Shown: positions 1-9,116 of the stretch, piece by piece
How positions within the stretch are numbered: the first letter of the stretch is position 1
How the letters are laid out: each line of letters opens with the position of its first letter
The notes under the pieces: model-generated
Told to the model about the DNA's origin: nothing
What the model saw: the letters and a program-made list of their open reading frames with translations, nothing else
Databases searched by the model: none
Assembly (NCBI RefSeq): GCF_000328565.1
Contig: NC_019966.1
Span: 2,542,001 to 2,606,000 of the forward strand
Source: Mycobacterium sp. JS623
GTDB taxonomy: Bacteria; Actinomycetota; Actinomycetes; Mycobacteriales; Mycobacteriaceae
Direction: 5' to 3'
DNA length: 64,000 nucleotides
Program-made: the position numbers and the translations under genes

Positions 1-1
1 C

Positions 2-349
2 ACCCCAAGCGTCCTGGTCCATCTCTGCAGCAACGATGAATGGCGTGCGGCGCAGATTGGCTGTGAGCATCGGCCCGATTCGCTGGAGGCGCAGGGGTTC
101 GTTCACCTGTCGACGCCTGAACAGGTTCATCTGCCGGCCAACCGGCTCTACGCCGGCCGTACTGATCTTGTGCTGCTCCGAATCGATCCCGCACGGCTGA
201 CCGCTCCTGTCCGGTGGGAACCCGGCGTCGCGGCCGATCCCGAAGCCATGCTGTTCCCGCACTTGTACGGGGCATTGACCGTAAACGCTGTGATAAACGT
301 CACGCCCTATCCGCCCGACGAAAAGGGTCGGTTCGCGCCACTGGCCTAG
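2..349 (+). CDS. DUF952 family protein (5' end outside window)
   Basis: The reading frame is open from the first bases of the window and ends at a TAG at 347-349, giving 115 visible residues. The pattern VHLCSNDEW near the start, GFVHLSTPEQV in the middle and FPHLYGAL toward the end is that of DUF952, a small domain of roughly 110 residues that is uncharacterised and often linked to glutathione S-transferase-like proteins. Almost the whole domain is therefore present and only a few N-terminal residues are missing. Its stop codon overlaps the stop of the convergent RidA-like gene by 4 bp. No catalytic function can be assigned from sequence alone. Confidence 0.85.
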   Translation, partial: TPSVLVHLCSNDEWRAAQIGCEHRPDSLEAQGFVHLSTPEQVHLPANRLYAGRTDLVLLRIDPARLTAPVRWEPGVAADPEAMLFPHLYGALTVNAVINVTPYPPDEKGRFAPLA

Positions 350-711
350 GCGATGTAGGCGTCGGCTTCGATCTCGACCAGCAACTCGGGCGCGATGAGC
401 GCGGACACCTCCACCATGGTCGAAACGGGACGAACCTCGCCGAACACCTCTGCGTGCACCGACCCGACTTCCTGCCACAACGAGATGTCGGTGACATACA
501 TGCGGGTGCGCACCACGTCGGACAGCGACCCGCCCGCCTCTTGCAGCGCAATTTCGATGCGGCGCAACGCATCCCGTGTTTGAGCGGCAATGTCGCCACC
601 CGCGCCGGTGGTGCCCGCCACCGCAATGAAGGGGCCGAGGCGGACCGCGCGCGAATACCCGACCAAAGACTCATACTCCGAGCCGGAAGACACCGTGTGG
701 CGCTGCGTCAT
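346..711 (-). CDS. RidA/YjgF-like protein
   Basis: This 121-residue protein has the length and fold pattern of the YjgF/YER057c/UK114 (RidA) family, including the C-terminal LLVEIEADAYIA strand and the V-R-T-R-M-Y-V-T-D segment. Classical RidA hydrolyses 2-aminoacrylate using a conserved arginine just before the last strands. Here the matching stretch reads RPVSTMVEV, so a serine seems to replace that arginine, and imine deaminase activity should not be assumed. In M. tuberculosis the sigA neighbour Rv2704 belongs to the same family, which supports orthology. The ATG at 709-711 is 6 nt from a TAGTTT box and lacks a Shine-Dalgarno sequence, suggesting a leaderless transcript. Confidence 0.85.
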   Translation of the reverse strand: MTQRHTVSSGSEYESLVGYSRAVRLGPFIAVAGTTGAGGDIAAQTRDALRRIEIALQEAGGSLSDVVRTRMYVTDISLWQEVGSVHAEVFGEVRPVSTMVEVSALIAPELLVEIEADAYIA

Positions 712-717
712 CAGTTC

Positions 718-723
718 AAACTA
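718..723 (-). promoter_or_regulatory. -10 box TAGTTT of the RidA-like gene
   Basis: TAGTTT on the minus strand fits the mycobacterial TANNNT -10 element and ends 6 nt before the ATG. This spacing is expected if transcription starts at the start codon (leaderless mRNA). Confidence 0.4.
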
Positions 724-777
724 GCGACGGATATCGGTCGTGCAAGAGGTTTACAGTTCCATCGTTGACTGACAACC

Positions 778-783
778 TAGACT
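778..783 (+). promoter_or_regulatory. -10 box TAGACT upstream of the membrane protein at 791
   Basis: TAGACT lies 7 nt before the GTG at 791 and no Shine-Dalgarno sequence intervenes, so a leaderless transcript is likely. The same TAGACT hexamer occurs before nhaA and dxs in this window. Confidence 0.4.
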
Positions 784-790
784 TCCCTCC

Positions 791-1573
791 GTGGGCATTC
801 TGTTGGGCTTCGCGCCGTGGATCGTCTATTGGGTGCTTGTCGGCAACGTTCCGTTCGCGACAGCGGTATTGGTCGCGCTCGTGGTGGCGGTGCTGTCGTT
901 CGTGATCGGGCGGGTCAGGGGAGCGCCCGGCCGCACCCTCGAAACCGGTGCAGTCGCAACGTTTTTGATCCTCACGGTGCTGACGTTCACGCTGGACCAG
1001 TCGTTCATGGAGCGCTGGATTCAGCCGTTGAGCAACGCCGGCATCTTCCTCGTCGCGTTGACCGGTGCGCTTGTCGGCAGGCCGTTCGTGCGTGAGTTTG
1101 CCCAAGTAGATCAGCCGAAAGAGGTCGTGGAGAGCGAGTTGTTCGGCAAGATCACCTCGCTGCTGACGTGGATCTGGGTCGCCGCGTTCGCCGGTATGAC
1201 GGTCTCGTCGGCGATCCCGCCGCTCGTGTACGGCGACGCGACGATCCTCGACACCAAGACGCCGCTGTCGTTCGTCTGCTACTGGGTCATCCCGTTCTCG
1301 TTGCTTGGGCTGGCGGCTCTGGCGTCGCGGATCCTGCCTGAGAAGATGACCCCGCCGCCGGAGGACATCGTGCGCAAGACCACGTTCGTGGCGTTCGCCG
1401 AGGCCGAGATCGACCAGTTGATCTACCTCGCGACTGAACACGCCAACCGCGAAGTCGGTCCGGGCAAAGAACCCTACGACATCAGGATCGGCAGTAAGGG
1501 AGTTCCGCTGGTCGGCGACGAGACCCGCGAGTCGTGGCCGTCGACGTACAAGGTGCGCGACAAGAAGCGCTGA
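791..1573 (+). CDS. Hypothetical integral membrane protein
   Basis: I do not recognise a named family. The 260-residue protein starts at a GTG and shows about five hydrophobic segments: two near the N-terminus (about residues 5-40), two around 50-95 and two between about 122 and 180. A polar C-terminal tail of about 75 residues follows, probably cytoplasmic, rich in charged residues and ending in a Lys/Arg cluster. Charged loops such as the one after residue 100 support real coding sequence. It stands alone on the plus strand between the convergent small exported protein and the RidA-like gene. A structural or transport role in the membrane is possible but not shown. Confidence 0.75.
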   Translation: MGILLGFAPWIVYWVLVGNVPFATAVLVALVVAVLSFVIGRVRGAPGRTLETGAVATFLILTVLTFTLDQSFMERWIQPLSNAGIFLVALTGALVGRPFVREFAQVDQPKEVVESELFGKITSLLTWIWVAAFAGMTVSSAIPPLVYGDATILDTKTPLSFVCYWVIPFSLLGLAALASRILPEKMTPPPEDIVRKTTFVAFAEAEIDQLIYLATEHANREVGPGKEPYDIRIGSKGVPLVGDETRESWPSTYKVRDKKR

Positions 1574-1596
1574 CTGGCAAGGGTTTTGGCGAAGGA

Positions 1597-1884
1597 TCAG
1601 CGATGGCCGCCGCCGCCACCGGGATGGCTGTTGAAGCCGGGCTCCGCCGCTTCGGCTTCTGTGATCTGATCGTTGAAGTCGGGCACCGTGCTGGGAACGC
1701 ACTGCAGCGAGTAGCTGTCCTCGATTTCGCTGTCCGAACACCCCTGGGCGACAGCATGCGCGGGATCAATGCTCGGCGCGACGATGACGGCGCCGATCGT
1801 TGCGAGCGCGATCATCACGCCACTTGCAGCGGCGAAGACCAACCGACCTTGGATCCAAATGGTTTCCATCATCGTTAACCCCAT
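1597..1884 (-). CDS. Small exported mycobacterial protein of unknown function
   Basis: The 95-residue product has one hydrophobic stretch near residues 12-36 ending in an APS/AHA-type site, consistent with a signal peptide or signal anchor. The exported part holds two cysteines 14 residues apart (CSDSEIEDSYSLQC), a Pro/Asp-rich segment and a Gly/His tail (PGGGGGHR). This organisation is common among small secreted actinobacterial proteins of unknown function. Alternative starts exist at the methionines near 1872 and 1869. The Gly/His tail could bind metal, but that is only inference. Confidence 0.65.
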   Translation of the reverse strand: MGLTMMETIWIQGRLVFAAASGVMIALATIGAVIVAPSIDPAHAVAQGCSDSEIEDSYSLQCVPSTVPDFNDQITEAEAAEPGFNSHPGGGGGHR

Positions 1885-2037
1885 CGTTGGAATGACGTCG
1901 GCTCAACACTATGGACGGGGGTGGGGCGCAGCGGCGATTTCAGCCGATACCCAGCCTCCCTCACCTGACACCTCGCGTCGCTTCACAGACTCGCCGAGTG
2001 AAGGAATAATCCACATGGCCGCGCGGTCGGATCTCAC

Positions 2038-2850
2038 ATGACTCGATCGATTCGCATTGCCGTTCAGATTCCGCCGGGAGGCACCCCGAGCTACGCCGCG
2101 TGGCGCGACACCGTGTTGCGCTCCGAAGACGCTGGTGCCAACGTCGTACTTGGCTATGACCACTTCGTCGTGCCGGCGATCAGCGGCATAGTCGACGGTC
2201 GGCCGGTGGTCGACGAGGATCATCCGCCACTGCCCAACTTCGAAAGTTGGACCGCGCTCGCGTCGTGGGCCGAAATCACCAGCAGCGCCGAGATTGGGCT
2301 GTTGGTTGGCGGAGCTGGATTTCGCAATCCCGATCTCGTTGCCGACATGGCCCGCACCGTCGATCACATCAGCGGCGGGCGACTGATCCTCGGACTCGGT
2401 GCCGGCTGGTATGAACCCGACTACACCGAGTACGGCTACGAGTTCGGCACCGTGTCGTCACGGCATGCGGTGTTCGTCGATGCCCTAGAGCGCATCGAGA
2501 ACAGGTTGCCGAAGCTGCTGCCACCGCCGGTGCGCAAGATTCCGATCCTCATCGGCGGGGGAGGCGAGCGCAAGACGCTGCCAACCGTCGCGCGATTCGC
2601 CGATATCTGGCATGTCCACGCTGACGTGGAAACCTTCCTGCGCAAGAACGACATCGTTGTCGAGAACGCTCAGAGCATCGGGCGTGATCACCGGGAGATC
2701 GAGCGAGCGGTAGCGTGGACGACCCCCGCTGACGCCGATCGTTTCGTCGATGCCGGGGTGACGATGTTTCAGGTGTCGGTTCTGGCGAGCGAGGGTTATG
2801 ACCTCACCGAACTGAAAGAAGCTCTGGCATGGCGTGATTCGCGGGGCTGA
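2038..2850 (+). CDS. LLM-class F420-dependent oxidoreductase
   Basis: This 270-residue protein belongs to the bacterial luciferase-like monooxygenase superfamily, which in mycobacteria mostly uses coenzyme F420. Typical features are the first-strand segment IRIAVQIPPGG, the FRNPDLVADMARTVDHIS helix near residues 95-115, GRLILGLGAGWYEPDY, and the C-terminal IPILIGGGGERKTLPTVARFAD segment near residues 167-190. The substrate is unknown. The gene lies between a small exported protein and a truncated O-methyltransferase, in a stretch absent from the compact M. tuberculosis order around sigA, so it may be accessory. The ATG immediately follows an upstream CAC and there is little Shine-Dalgarno signal. 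Confidence 0.85.
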   Translation: MTRSIRIAVQIPPGGTPSYAAWRDTVLRSEDAGANVVLGYDHFVVPAISGIVDGRPVVDEDHPPLPNFESWTALASWAEITSSAEIGLLVGGAGFRNPDLVADMARTVDHISGGRLILGLGAGWYEPDYTEYGYEFGTVSSRHAVFVDALERIENRLPKLLPPPVRKIPILIGGGGERKTLPTVARFADIWHVHADVETFLRKNDIVVENAQSIGRDHREIERAVAWTTPADADRFVDAGVTMFQVSVLASEGYDLTELKEALAWRDSRG

Positions 2851-2940
2851 TCAGGCAGGGACCGCCTCGACGATCGACACCGGCGTCGTCGTATGAATGA
2901 CCCGGTTCAGCCGGAATCCGGCCCGGCTCAACAAGTTCGA
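2851..2940 (-). other. In-frame continuation of the methyltransferase beyond its stop codon
   Basis: Reading on past the TGA at 2941-2943 in the same frame gives 29 more sense codons and a second TGA at 2851-2853. The segment (beginning SNLLSRAGFRLNRV and ending VSIVEAVPA) is the usual C-terminal end of this O-methyltransferase family. A single TGG-to-TGA change therefore explains the early stop. Confidence 0.8.
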
Positions 2941-3906
2941 TCACTCTGCGCGGGTGCGTTCCTTGCCCCCGACAGCTACCAGCATCTCGAGGTCGAACAG
3001 CAAACCAATGTCTGATGAAGACCGTTCGGGCAGAACGCTTTCCAGCAGCAGCAGCTTGCCGGCTGGCGCGATCGCGGTCCTGATGTTGTTCAGAATCTTG
3101 AGCGCGTCGTCGTCGTCCCAATCATGCAGGATCGCCTTCATCAGGTAGGCGTCACCGCCCTCGGGAACCGAGTCGAAGAACGACCCGCCGAGCACCTCAC
3201 ACCGCTCGGCGACACCGGCTTTCGTCAGTTCAGGCCCGGCGCCGTCGACCACGGCGGGCAGGTCATAGAGCATGCCGCGCGCGGTGTTCGCCTTCGCCAG
3301 GATCATCGAGAGCAGCCGGCCGTGGCCGCCGCCGACGTCGATGATCCTGCGGAAGCCGCTGAAGTCGTAGGCGGCCAGCACCGAGTAGATGGCGAACTCG
3401 CTGCCTGCAGTCATCGCGCTGTTGAACGCCTCGGCCAGGTCGGCGTCGGTGTCGACGTACTCGAAGAAGCCCATGCCGCGCAGCATGTCGACCGACGGCT
3501 TTCCGGTCTGCACGGAGTACAGCAGGTTGCCCCAGTCCTCCCAGCGCAGTGGGTGACCGAGGAACAGCGCGAAGTCGCGCACCGAGCCGGGCGTGCCGGT
3601 GCGCAACGCCTTGCCGATCGAGGTGAGCTTGAACGTGTGGTTGCGTCGATGGCGCAGCACGCCGCGGGAAGCCAGCGCCCGCATCAGTCGGTAGACGGCG
3701 TCAGGATCTGCGCCGACCCGGCGCGCGACCTCGGCGGCGGACAGTGGCCCCTTGGCGAGCTCGTCGGGGATGCCGAGCTTCACCGCGACGTAGAGCGCCT
3801 GTGCGGTCCACGCGCCGGTCAGCAACTCGAGAACGTTGATGCCGCCGGGGGCAAGCATGCGGTTGGCGCGTTGCGCGCCGGCGCGAACGACGTTGATTGC
3901 GCGCAC
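2941..3906 (-). CDS. SAM-dependent O-methyltransferase, truncated by a premature stop
   Basis: The 321-residue reading frame is a class I SAM-dependent O-methyltransferase of the plant COMT/hydroxyneurosporene type. It has an N-terminal winged-helix dimerisation domain (about residues 22-105), the SAM-binding loop DVGGGHGRLL (190-199) and the AILHDWDDDDA segment with the putative catalytic His at 261. The family usually reaches about 345-350 residues; this one stops after GGKERTRAE, exactly where a tryptophan codon is expected. The missing end is still present in frame downstream (2851-2940). The lost part forms the last strands of the Rossmann domain, so the product is probably impaired, unless the stop is read through or is a sequence error. 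Confidence 0.8.
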   Translation of the reverse strand: MRAINVVRAGAQRANRMLAPGGINVLELLTGAWTAQALYVAVKLGIPDELAKGPLSAAEVARRVGADPDAVYRLMRALASRGVLRHRRNHTFKLTSIGKALRTGTPGSVRDFALFLGHPLRWEDWGNLLYSVQTGKPSVDMLRGMGFFEYVDTDADLAEAFNSAMTAGSEFAIYSVLAAYDFSGFRRIIDVGGGHGRLLSMILAKANTARGMLYDLPAVVDGAGPELTKAGVAERCEVLGGSFFDSVPEGGDAYLMKAILHDWDDDDALKILNNIRTAIAPAGKLLLLESVLPERSSSDIGLLFDLEMLVAVGGKERTRAE

Positions 3907-4003
3907 CAGCGCGAGTGGCGGGATTGGGAGAGGCTTTCAGGCACGGCGAGACCTTACCCGTTCAGCAACCTCACAGCAGCAACCGGTCAGCGGCGTATTC
4001 TGC

Positions 4004-4441
4004 TCACTGCGCCTCGATGCGGTCCATCATGTCGACGGCCGTCTTGATTCGCTCGATTCCCTTGTCCCGGTAGGACACCACGACATTGGCTTGGTCCTGA
4101 GTCATCTGCGGATTCACCGTCACGCACTGGCGGTCGAAGTCACGAAAGTGGCCCACGGCTTCCTTGAGCACGGACGTCACACTGTCATCCGGTGTCGGCA
4201 GCTGCCGCTCCAAACTGTCCACGCCGCCGGCGAATGCGCGACACGCGTCCAGCGCGCCGGCGTAGTCGGAGCTCTTCACCGCGCCCTCGAACCACGTCAT
4301 CGCGTCGTTCATCTTGTCGATCGATGGCTGTGCGTGTGTTCGCCAGGTCTTCAGTGTGTCGGCATGCGAGGCGCCGCGGTCGGCAGACGAGCAACCAGTC
4401 AGGCCGGCGATCAGAAGAGCGGCGGCCGCCATGACTGTCAT
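4004..4441 (-). CDS. Putative lipoprotein of unknown function
   Basis: The 145-residue product begins with a short hydrophobic signal and a clear lipobox (IAGLTGC, lipidated Cys at residue 17), so it is expected to be anchored to the outer face of the cell membrane. The mature part is largely helical in composition with two cysteines (CRAF and QCVTV), which could pair. No family name is recognised. It lies 27 bp downstream of sigA on the same strand and might be cotranscribed, but the gap and different role leave this uncertain. Confidence 0.7.
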   Translation of the reverse strand: MTVMAAAALLIAGLTGCSSADRGASHADTLKTWRTHAQPSIDKMNDAMTWFEGAVKSSDYAGALDACRAFAGGVDSLERQLPTPDDSVTSVLKEAVGHFRDFDRQCVTVNPQMTQDQANVVVSYRDKGIERIKTAVDMMDRIEAQ

Positions 4442-4468
4442 GCCGCCGGGCGGGGAAACGCGAATGGC

Positions 4469-5989
<1,521 letters not shown>

Positions 5990-6108
5990 GTACACCCTTT
6001 CGGTCTTGCAAAATCCAACGGGCACGGTCGTGCACCATCGAAAGCGTCGGCTATGTCGAATATTGGCGGTTGATCTCGCCGCTATCCGGGATGCGGCCGC
6101 CGTCGACC

Positions 6109-6114
6109 ATTGTA
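6109..6114 (-). promoter_or_regulatory. Candidate -10 box TACAAT for sigA
   Basis: TACAAT on the minus strand lies about 120 nt upstream of the sigA start within the 182-bp gap behind ppgK. It is close to the SigA consensus, but no convincing -35 is seen at the right distance. Confidence 0.35.
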
Positions 6115-6171
6115 ACGACAGTGTGAGGTACAGCCGTGTTGAGCGGCAAATTTGGCGCGTCGGCGGGCTGG

Positions 6172-6981
6172 CTACTTCCCAGTAGCGGTGACGTCGACCT
6201 CAGCGGCCATCGCCGCGCCGACGATGCCTGCCGTGTTTTGCAGCGCGGCGGCCACCACCGGCGTGCGGTTCTTCAACAGCGGAATCCACTTGTCTGCCTT
6301 GCGACTGATGCCGCCGCCCGCGATGAACAGGTCGGGCCAGATTGCGTTTTCGATGGCAACGAGCACGCTGGTCACCTCTTTTGTCCAGCGCTCGTAGCTC
6401 CAGCCCTTCTTCTCCTTGATCGACGACGCCGCGCGGTGCTCGGCTTCTTTACCGCCGACCTCGAGATGACCGAACTCGGTATTGGGCAGCAACACCCCGT
6501 TGTGGATCACCGCCGAGCCGATGCCGGTGCCGAACGTCAGCAGCACGATAACCCCGGAATTGTCCCGGCCCGCGCCGAACTTCTCCTCGGCCAGTCCCGC
6601 CGCGTCGGCGTCGTTGAGCACGGTCACCTGCTGGCCGTCGAGCGCCTTGGCGAACGTCTCGCGCACGTTGACGCCGAGCCAGCGCTTGTCGACGTTGGCC
6701 GCGGTGCGGACGATGCCGTCGGTGATGACGCCGGGGTAGGTGACGCCCAGGCGCTCCGTCCAGCCGAACTGCTTGACGACCGCGGCGACCGTCTGGGCGA
6801 CCGAGTCTGGAGTGGCCGGTTGCGGGGTCTCCAGCTTGAAGCGCTCGCCGATCAGCTGCCCGGTGTCAAGGTCGACGATGCCGCCCTTGACGCCGCTGCC
6901 GCCGACGTCGATACCGAAGCCGCGGCGTTGCGAGCCGCCGTTGGTGGCGGGGTCCGCGGCGGGTGAATCGGTGGCGGTCAT
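6172..6981 (-). CDS. ppgK: Polyphosphate/ATP-dependent glucokinase
   Basis: PpgK phosphorylates glucose to glucose 6-phosphate with inorganic polyphosphate or ATP in the cytoplasm. The 269-residue protein is a ROK/hexokinase-fold enzyme with the first phosphate loop [14 protein letters not shown] (residues 21-34), the LNDADAAG segment with the catalytic Asp (near 126), the second phosphate loop TFGTGIGSA (149-157) and FIAGGGIS. The short Ala/Pro-rich N-terminal tail is usual for mycobacterial PpgK. It lies upstream of sigA on the same strand, as in M. tuberculosis (Rv2702 beside Rv2703), and is divergent from suhB. Confidence 0.95.
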   Translation of the reverse strand: MTATDSPAADPATNGGSQRRGFGIDVGGSGVKGGIVDLDTGQLIGERFKLETPQPATPDSVAQTVAAVVKQFGWTERLGVTYPGVITDGIVRTAANVDKRWLGVNVRETFAKALDGQQVTVLNDADAAGLAEEKFGAGRDNSGVIVLLTFGTGIGSAVIHNGVLLPNTEFGHLEVGGKEAEHRAASSIKEKKGWSYERWTKEVTSVLVAIENAIWPDLFIAGGGISRKADKWIPLLKNRTPVVAAALQNTAGIVGAAMAAEVDVTATGK

Positions 6982-7096
6982 GAGGGCTCCTCACAGACGC
7001 GGGCAGGTGCGACGCGCCCCACACACTAGTAGCTCGGGAAATCTCATGCGTGACTGTCACACAACCGGTTAACTCCGAATGTGCTGCGATGGACCC

Positions 7097-7930
7097 GTGA
7101 CGGATAACGACACCGACCCAATCCAGTTGCGCTCGGTCGCCGAGCAGCTCGCGACGGAGGCGGCCGATTTCGTCCGGCGCCGGCGCCTCGAGGTTTTCGG
7201 GAATCCCGCGCCGACCGCGGACGCGGCGGTGCGGACCAAGAGCACACCCACCGACCCCGTCACCGTCGTCGACACCGAAACCGAGCGGCTGCTGCGCGAC
7301 CGGCTGGCGGAACTGCGGCCGGGGGAGAACATCCTTGGCGAGGAGGAAGGCGGCTCGACCGGCGGGCGCGACGGCCTGACATGGGTGCTCGACCCGATCG
7401 ACGGCACGGTCAACTTCGTCTACGGAATCGAGAGCTACGCGGTGTCCGTGGGTGTGCAGCGCGACGGCGTGTCGCTGGCCGGAGCCGTCGCAAACGTGCC
7501 CGCCGGTCTGCTCTACTCCGCTGCGCTGGGACACGGCGCACATGTTCAGCGCGACGGTGTCGCGACGCCGCTGCGCTCCAGCGCGGCCGTTGAGCTGTCA
7601 ATGTCGTTGGTAGGCACCGGGTTTTCCTACGCGCGTGAGCAGCGCGCACGGCAGGCCGAGGTGCTTGCCCGGCTGCTGCCCGCGGTGCGCGACGTGCGAC
7701 GCATCGGCTCATGTGCGCTCGATCTGTGCATGGTGGCCGCCGGAGCGCTCGACGGTTACTACGAGGACGGCGTGCACGTCTGGGACTGGGCTGCCGGTGC
7801 GCTGATCGCGGCCGAAGCAGGCGCAATCGTGAGCTTGCCGCCTGCCGATCGGGCGGCTGGGCGGATCATGGCCGCCGCGCCGGGCATCGCCGAGGCGCTG
7901 ACCGACGCGTTGCGTCGTTCGGGCGGGTGA
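7097..7930 (+). CDS. suhB: Inositol-1-monophosphatase SuhB
   Basis: The 277-residue enzyme hydrolyses myo-inositol 1-phosphate, supplying inositol for phosphatidylinositol, mannosylated glycolipids and mycothiol. Metal-binding motifs of the inositol monophosphatase family are present: GEEEGG (residues 81-86), WVLDPIDGTVNF (96-107) and HVWDWAAGALI near the C-terminus. I choose the GTG at 7097 (protein starts VTDNDTDP); the open frame goes back to 7079, but the extra residues lack support. Gene order with ppgK and sigA matches Rv2701c in M. tuberculosis. Confidence 0.93.
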   Translation: MTDNDTDPIQLRSVAEQLATEAADFVRRRRLEVFGNPAPTADAAVRTKSTPTDPVTVVDTETERLLRDRLAELRPGENILGEEEGGSTGGRDGLTWVLDPIDGTVNFVYGIESYAVSVGVQRDGVSLAGAVANVPAGLLYSAALGHGAHVQRDGVATPLRSSAAVELSMSLVGTGFSYAREQRARQAEVLARLLPAVRDVRRIGSCALDLCMVAAGALDGYYEDGVHVWDWAAGALIAAEAGAIVSLPPADRAAGRIMAAAPGIAEALTDALRRSGG

Positions 7931-7968
7931 TAAGCGCGAATGCCCGCTTGCCCCAACGCAATTCGGCG

Positions 7969-8625
7969 TCAGCAGGTGGCGGTGTGAATCTTCTTCAACA
8001 GGGTTGGATCGGCGGCCTGTGTGGCGTCGGGCCGCAGGCTGGCCAGCACCGCGTCGATGTCGTCGCTGTGGGTCAGCTGGGAGAACTCGGTGCCGATCGC
8101 CAGGTCGACGGTGTCGTCGCTGCGCTGATCCTGGTACAGCTCTGTGCACGGCGCGACCAGCCACACGGCCGCGGCGGCGGCCCGCCCGGCCGGGCCGAAG
8201 CGGATCTGGCCGATGCATTCCAGCCGAGAGTTGGTGTACAGCGTGTCGTTGCTCGCGGCCGGTTCGGCGAAGCCCAGGTCACGCAGCTCGCCGGCCACCT
8301 CGGCGGCCTGACCGCCCTGGCCGCTGGCGTTGAGCACGCGAATCTTGGCGTCGGCGAGCTTGGCGGGCATCACGTCGGTCATATCGGAGCGGGTCACCTG
8401 TTCACCCAGCTTCGGCGCCGGGGCGGCCGGATCTGCAGGTGGCGGCGGCGCATTGCAGATCGTGGCCTCGTGGATATCCGGCGGCCTGCTCAGTGCCATC
8501 ACCCACACCAGAAGCGTCACCACCGCCAGGGCGGCGAACAGCAGGATGCCAGGCAGGTAATTACGCCGGCGGAAGGGCCGACCGCGCTTGTCGAACGCGG
8601 TGCCGTCTGTGATTTGCGCGACCAC
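7969..8625 (-). CDS. cei: Cell envelope integrity protein Cei (LytR C-terminal domain)
   Basis: This 218-residue protein corresponds to Rv2700 (Cei), known to be needed for normal mycobacterial envelope integrity. A basic cytoplasmic segment (GRPFRRRNY) precedes one transmembrane helix (about residues 24-45), a Pro/Ala-rich stretch, and a periplasmic LytR_C domain (about 93-205) that starts IRVLNASGQGGQAA. Three to four cysteines (CNAP, ECIGQ, PCTEL and the terminal C) could form disulfides. It is convergent with suhB. The GTG start is 6 nt from a TAGAGT box, indicating leaderless transcription. Confidence 0.92.
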   Translation of the reverse strand: MVAQITDGTAFDKRGRPFRRRNYLPGILLFAALAVVTLLVWVMALSRPPDIHEATICNAPPPPADPAAPAPKLGEQVTRSDMTDVMPAKLADAKIRVLNASGQGGQAAEVAGELRDLGFAEPAASNDTLYTNSRLECIGQIRFGPAGRAAAAAVWLVAPCTELYQDQRSDDTVDLAIGTEFSQLTHSDDIDAVLASLRPDATQAADPTLLKKIHTATC

Positions 8626-8631
8626 GCCTGC

Positions 8632-8637
8632 ACTCTA
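8632..8637 (-). promoter_or_regulatory. -10 box TAGAGT of cei
   Basis: TAGAGT on the minus strand ends 6 nt before the GTG of cei, the geometry of a leaderless mycobacterial promoter. Confidence 0.45.
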
Positions 8638-8678
8638 AGGGCAATGACAAGCTGTCCTTCCTGCGGTGAGACCTACAC

Positions 8679-8694
8679 TGTGACGTAAATCACA
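8679..8694. promoter_or_regulatory. CRP-type operator TGTGA-N6-TCACA
   Basis: TGTGA at 8679-8683 and TCACA at 8690-8694 are separated by exactly six bases, a perfect match to the consensus of the cAMP receptor protein family (Rv3676 in M. tuberculosis). It lies in the divergent region between cei (start 8625) and the DUF4193 gene (start 8792), and could regulate either. Confidence 0.6.
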
Positions 8695-8791
8695 CTGGAA
8701 CGGGTGTCAGAACGGGCACGAATCGTTTGGGGAATGCGTTCGACGCTGGTACAAAGCTCTGCTGCAAGGTTTGACGGAGGGGACGAGGAAG

Positions 8792-9094
8792 ATGGCTACC
8801 GATTACGACGCCCCGCGGCGCACTGAGACCGATGATGTTTCCGAGGATTCGCTCGAGGAACTGAAGGCGCGGCGTAACGAGGCCCAGTCTGCGGTCGTAG
8901 ATGTCGACGAGTCCGAGTCCGCTGAGTCCTTCGAGCTGCCCGGCGCCGATCTCTCCGGCGAGGAACTGTCTGTGCGAGTGGTCCCGAAGCAGGCCGACGA
9001 GTTCACGTGCTCGAGCTGCTTCCTGGTGCATCACCGCAGCCGACTGGCCAGCGAGAAGAACGGCGTGATGATCTGCACCGACTGCGCGGCCTGA
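8792..9094 (+). CDS. DUF4193 zinc-ribbon-like protein
   Basis: This 100-residue protein matches the small actinobacterial DUF4193 family (Rv2699c). The first 60 residues are acidic and polar; the C-terminal part carries CSSC and CTDC pairs separated by a basic stretch (HHRSRLASEK), an apparent four-cysteine zinc ribbon. The function is unknown. The ATG at 8792 is preceded by a strong purine-rich Shine-Dalgarno sequence (GGAGGGGACGAGGA), so the in-frame start at 8771 is unlikely. A perfect CRP-type site lies about 100 bp upstream. Confidence 0.92.
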   Translation: MATDYDAPRRTETDDVSEDSLEELKARRNEAQSAVVDVDESESAESFELPGADLSGEELSVRVVPKQADEFTCSSCFLVHHRSRLASEKNGVMICTDCAA

Positions 9095-9116
9095 GCGCTG
9101 CGGTCGGATTAGCGGC

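Noticed and set aside
716-1741. Minus-strand frame of 341 codons over the membrane protein gene
   Set aside because: Composition is Arg/Asp/His-rich and without motifs, while the plus strand encodes coherent transmembrane helices.
2941-2943. Selenocysteine or programmed read-through at the methyltransferase TGA
   Set aside because: The expected residue is Trp, no CTAG read-through context or SECIS-like hairpin was seen; a point mutation is simpler.
3124-4047. Long plus-strand frame (307 codons) opposite the O-methyltransferase
   Set aside because: It is antisense to a gene with clear family motifs, has Gln/His/Arg-rich composition and no recognisable domain; a GC-rich shadow frame.
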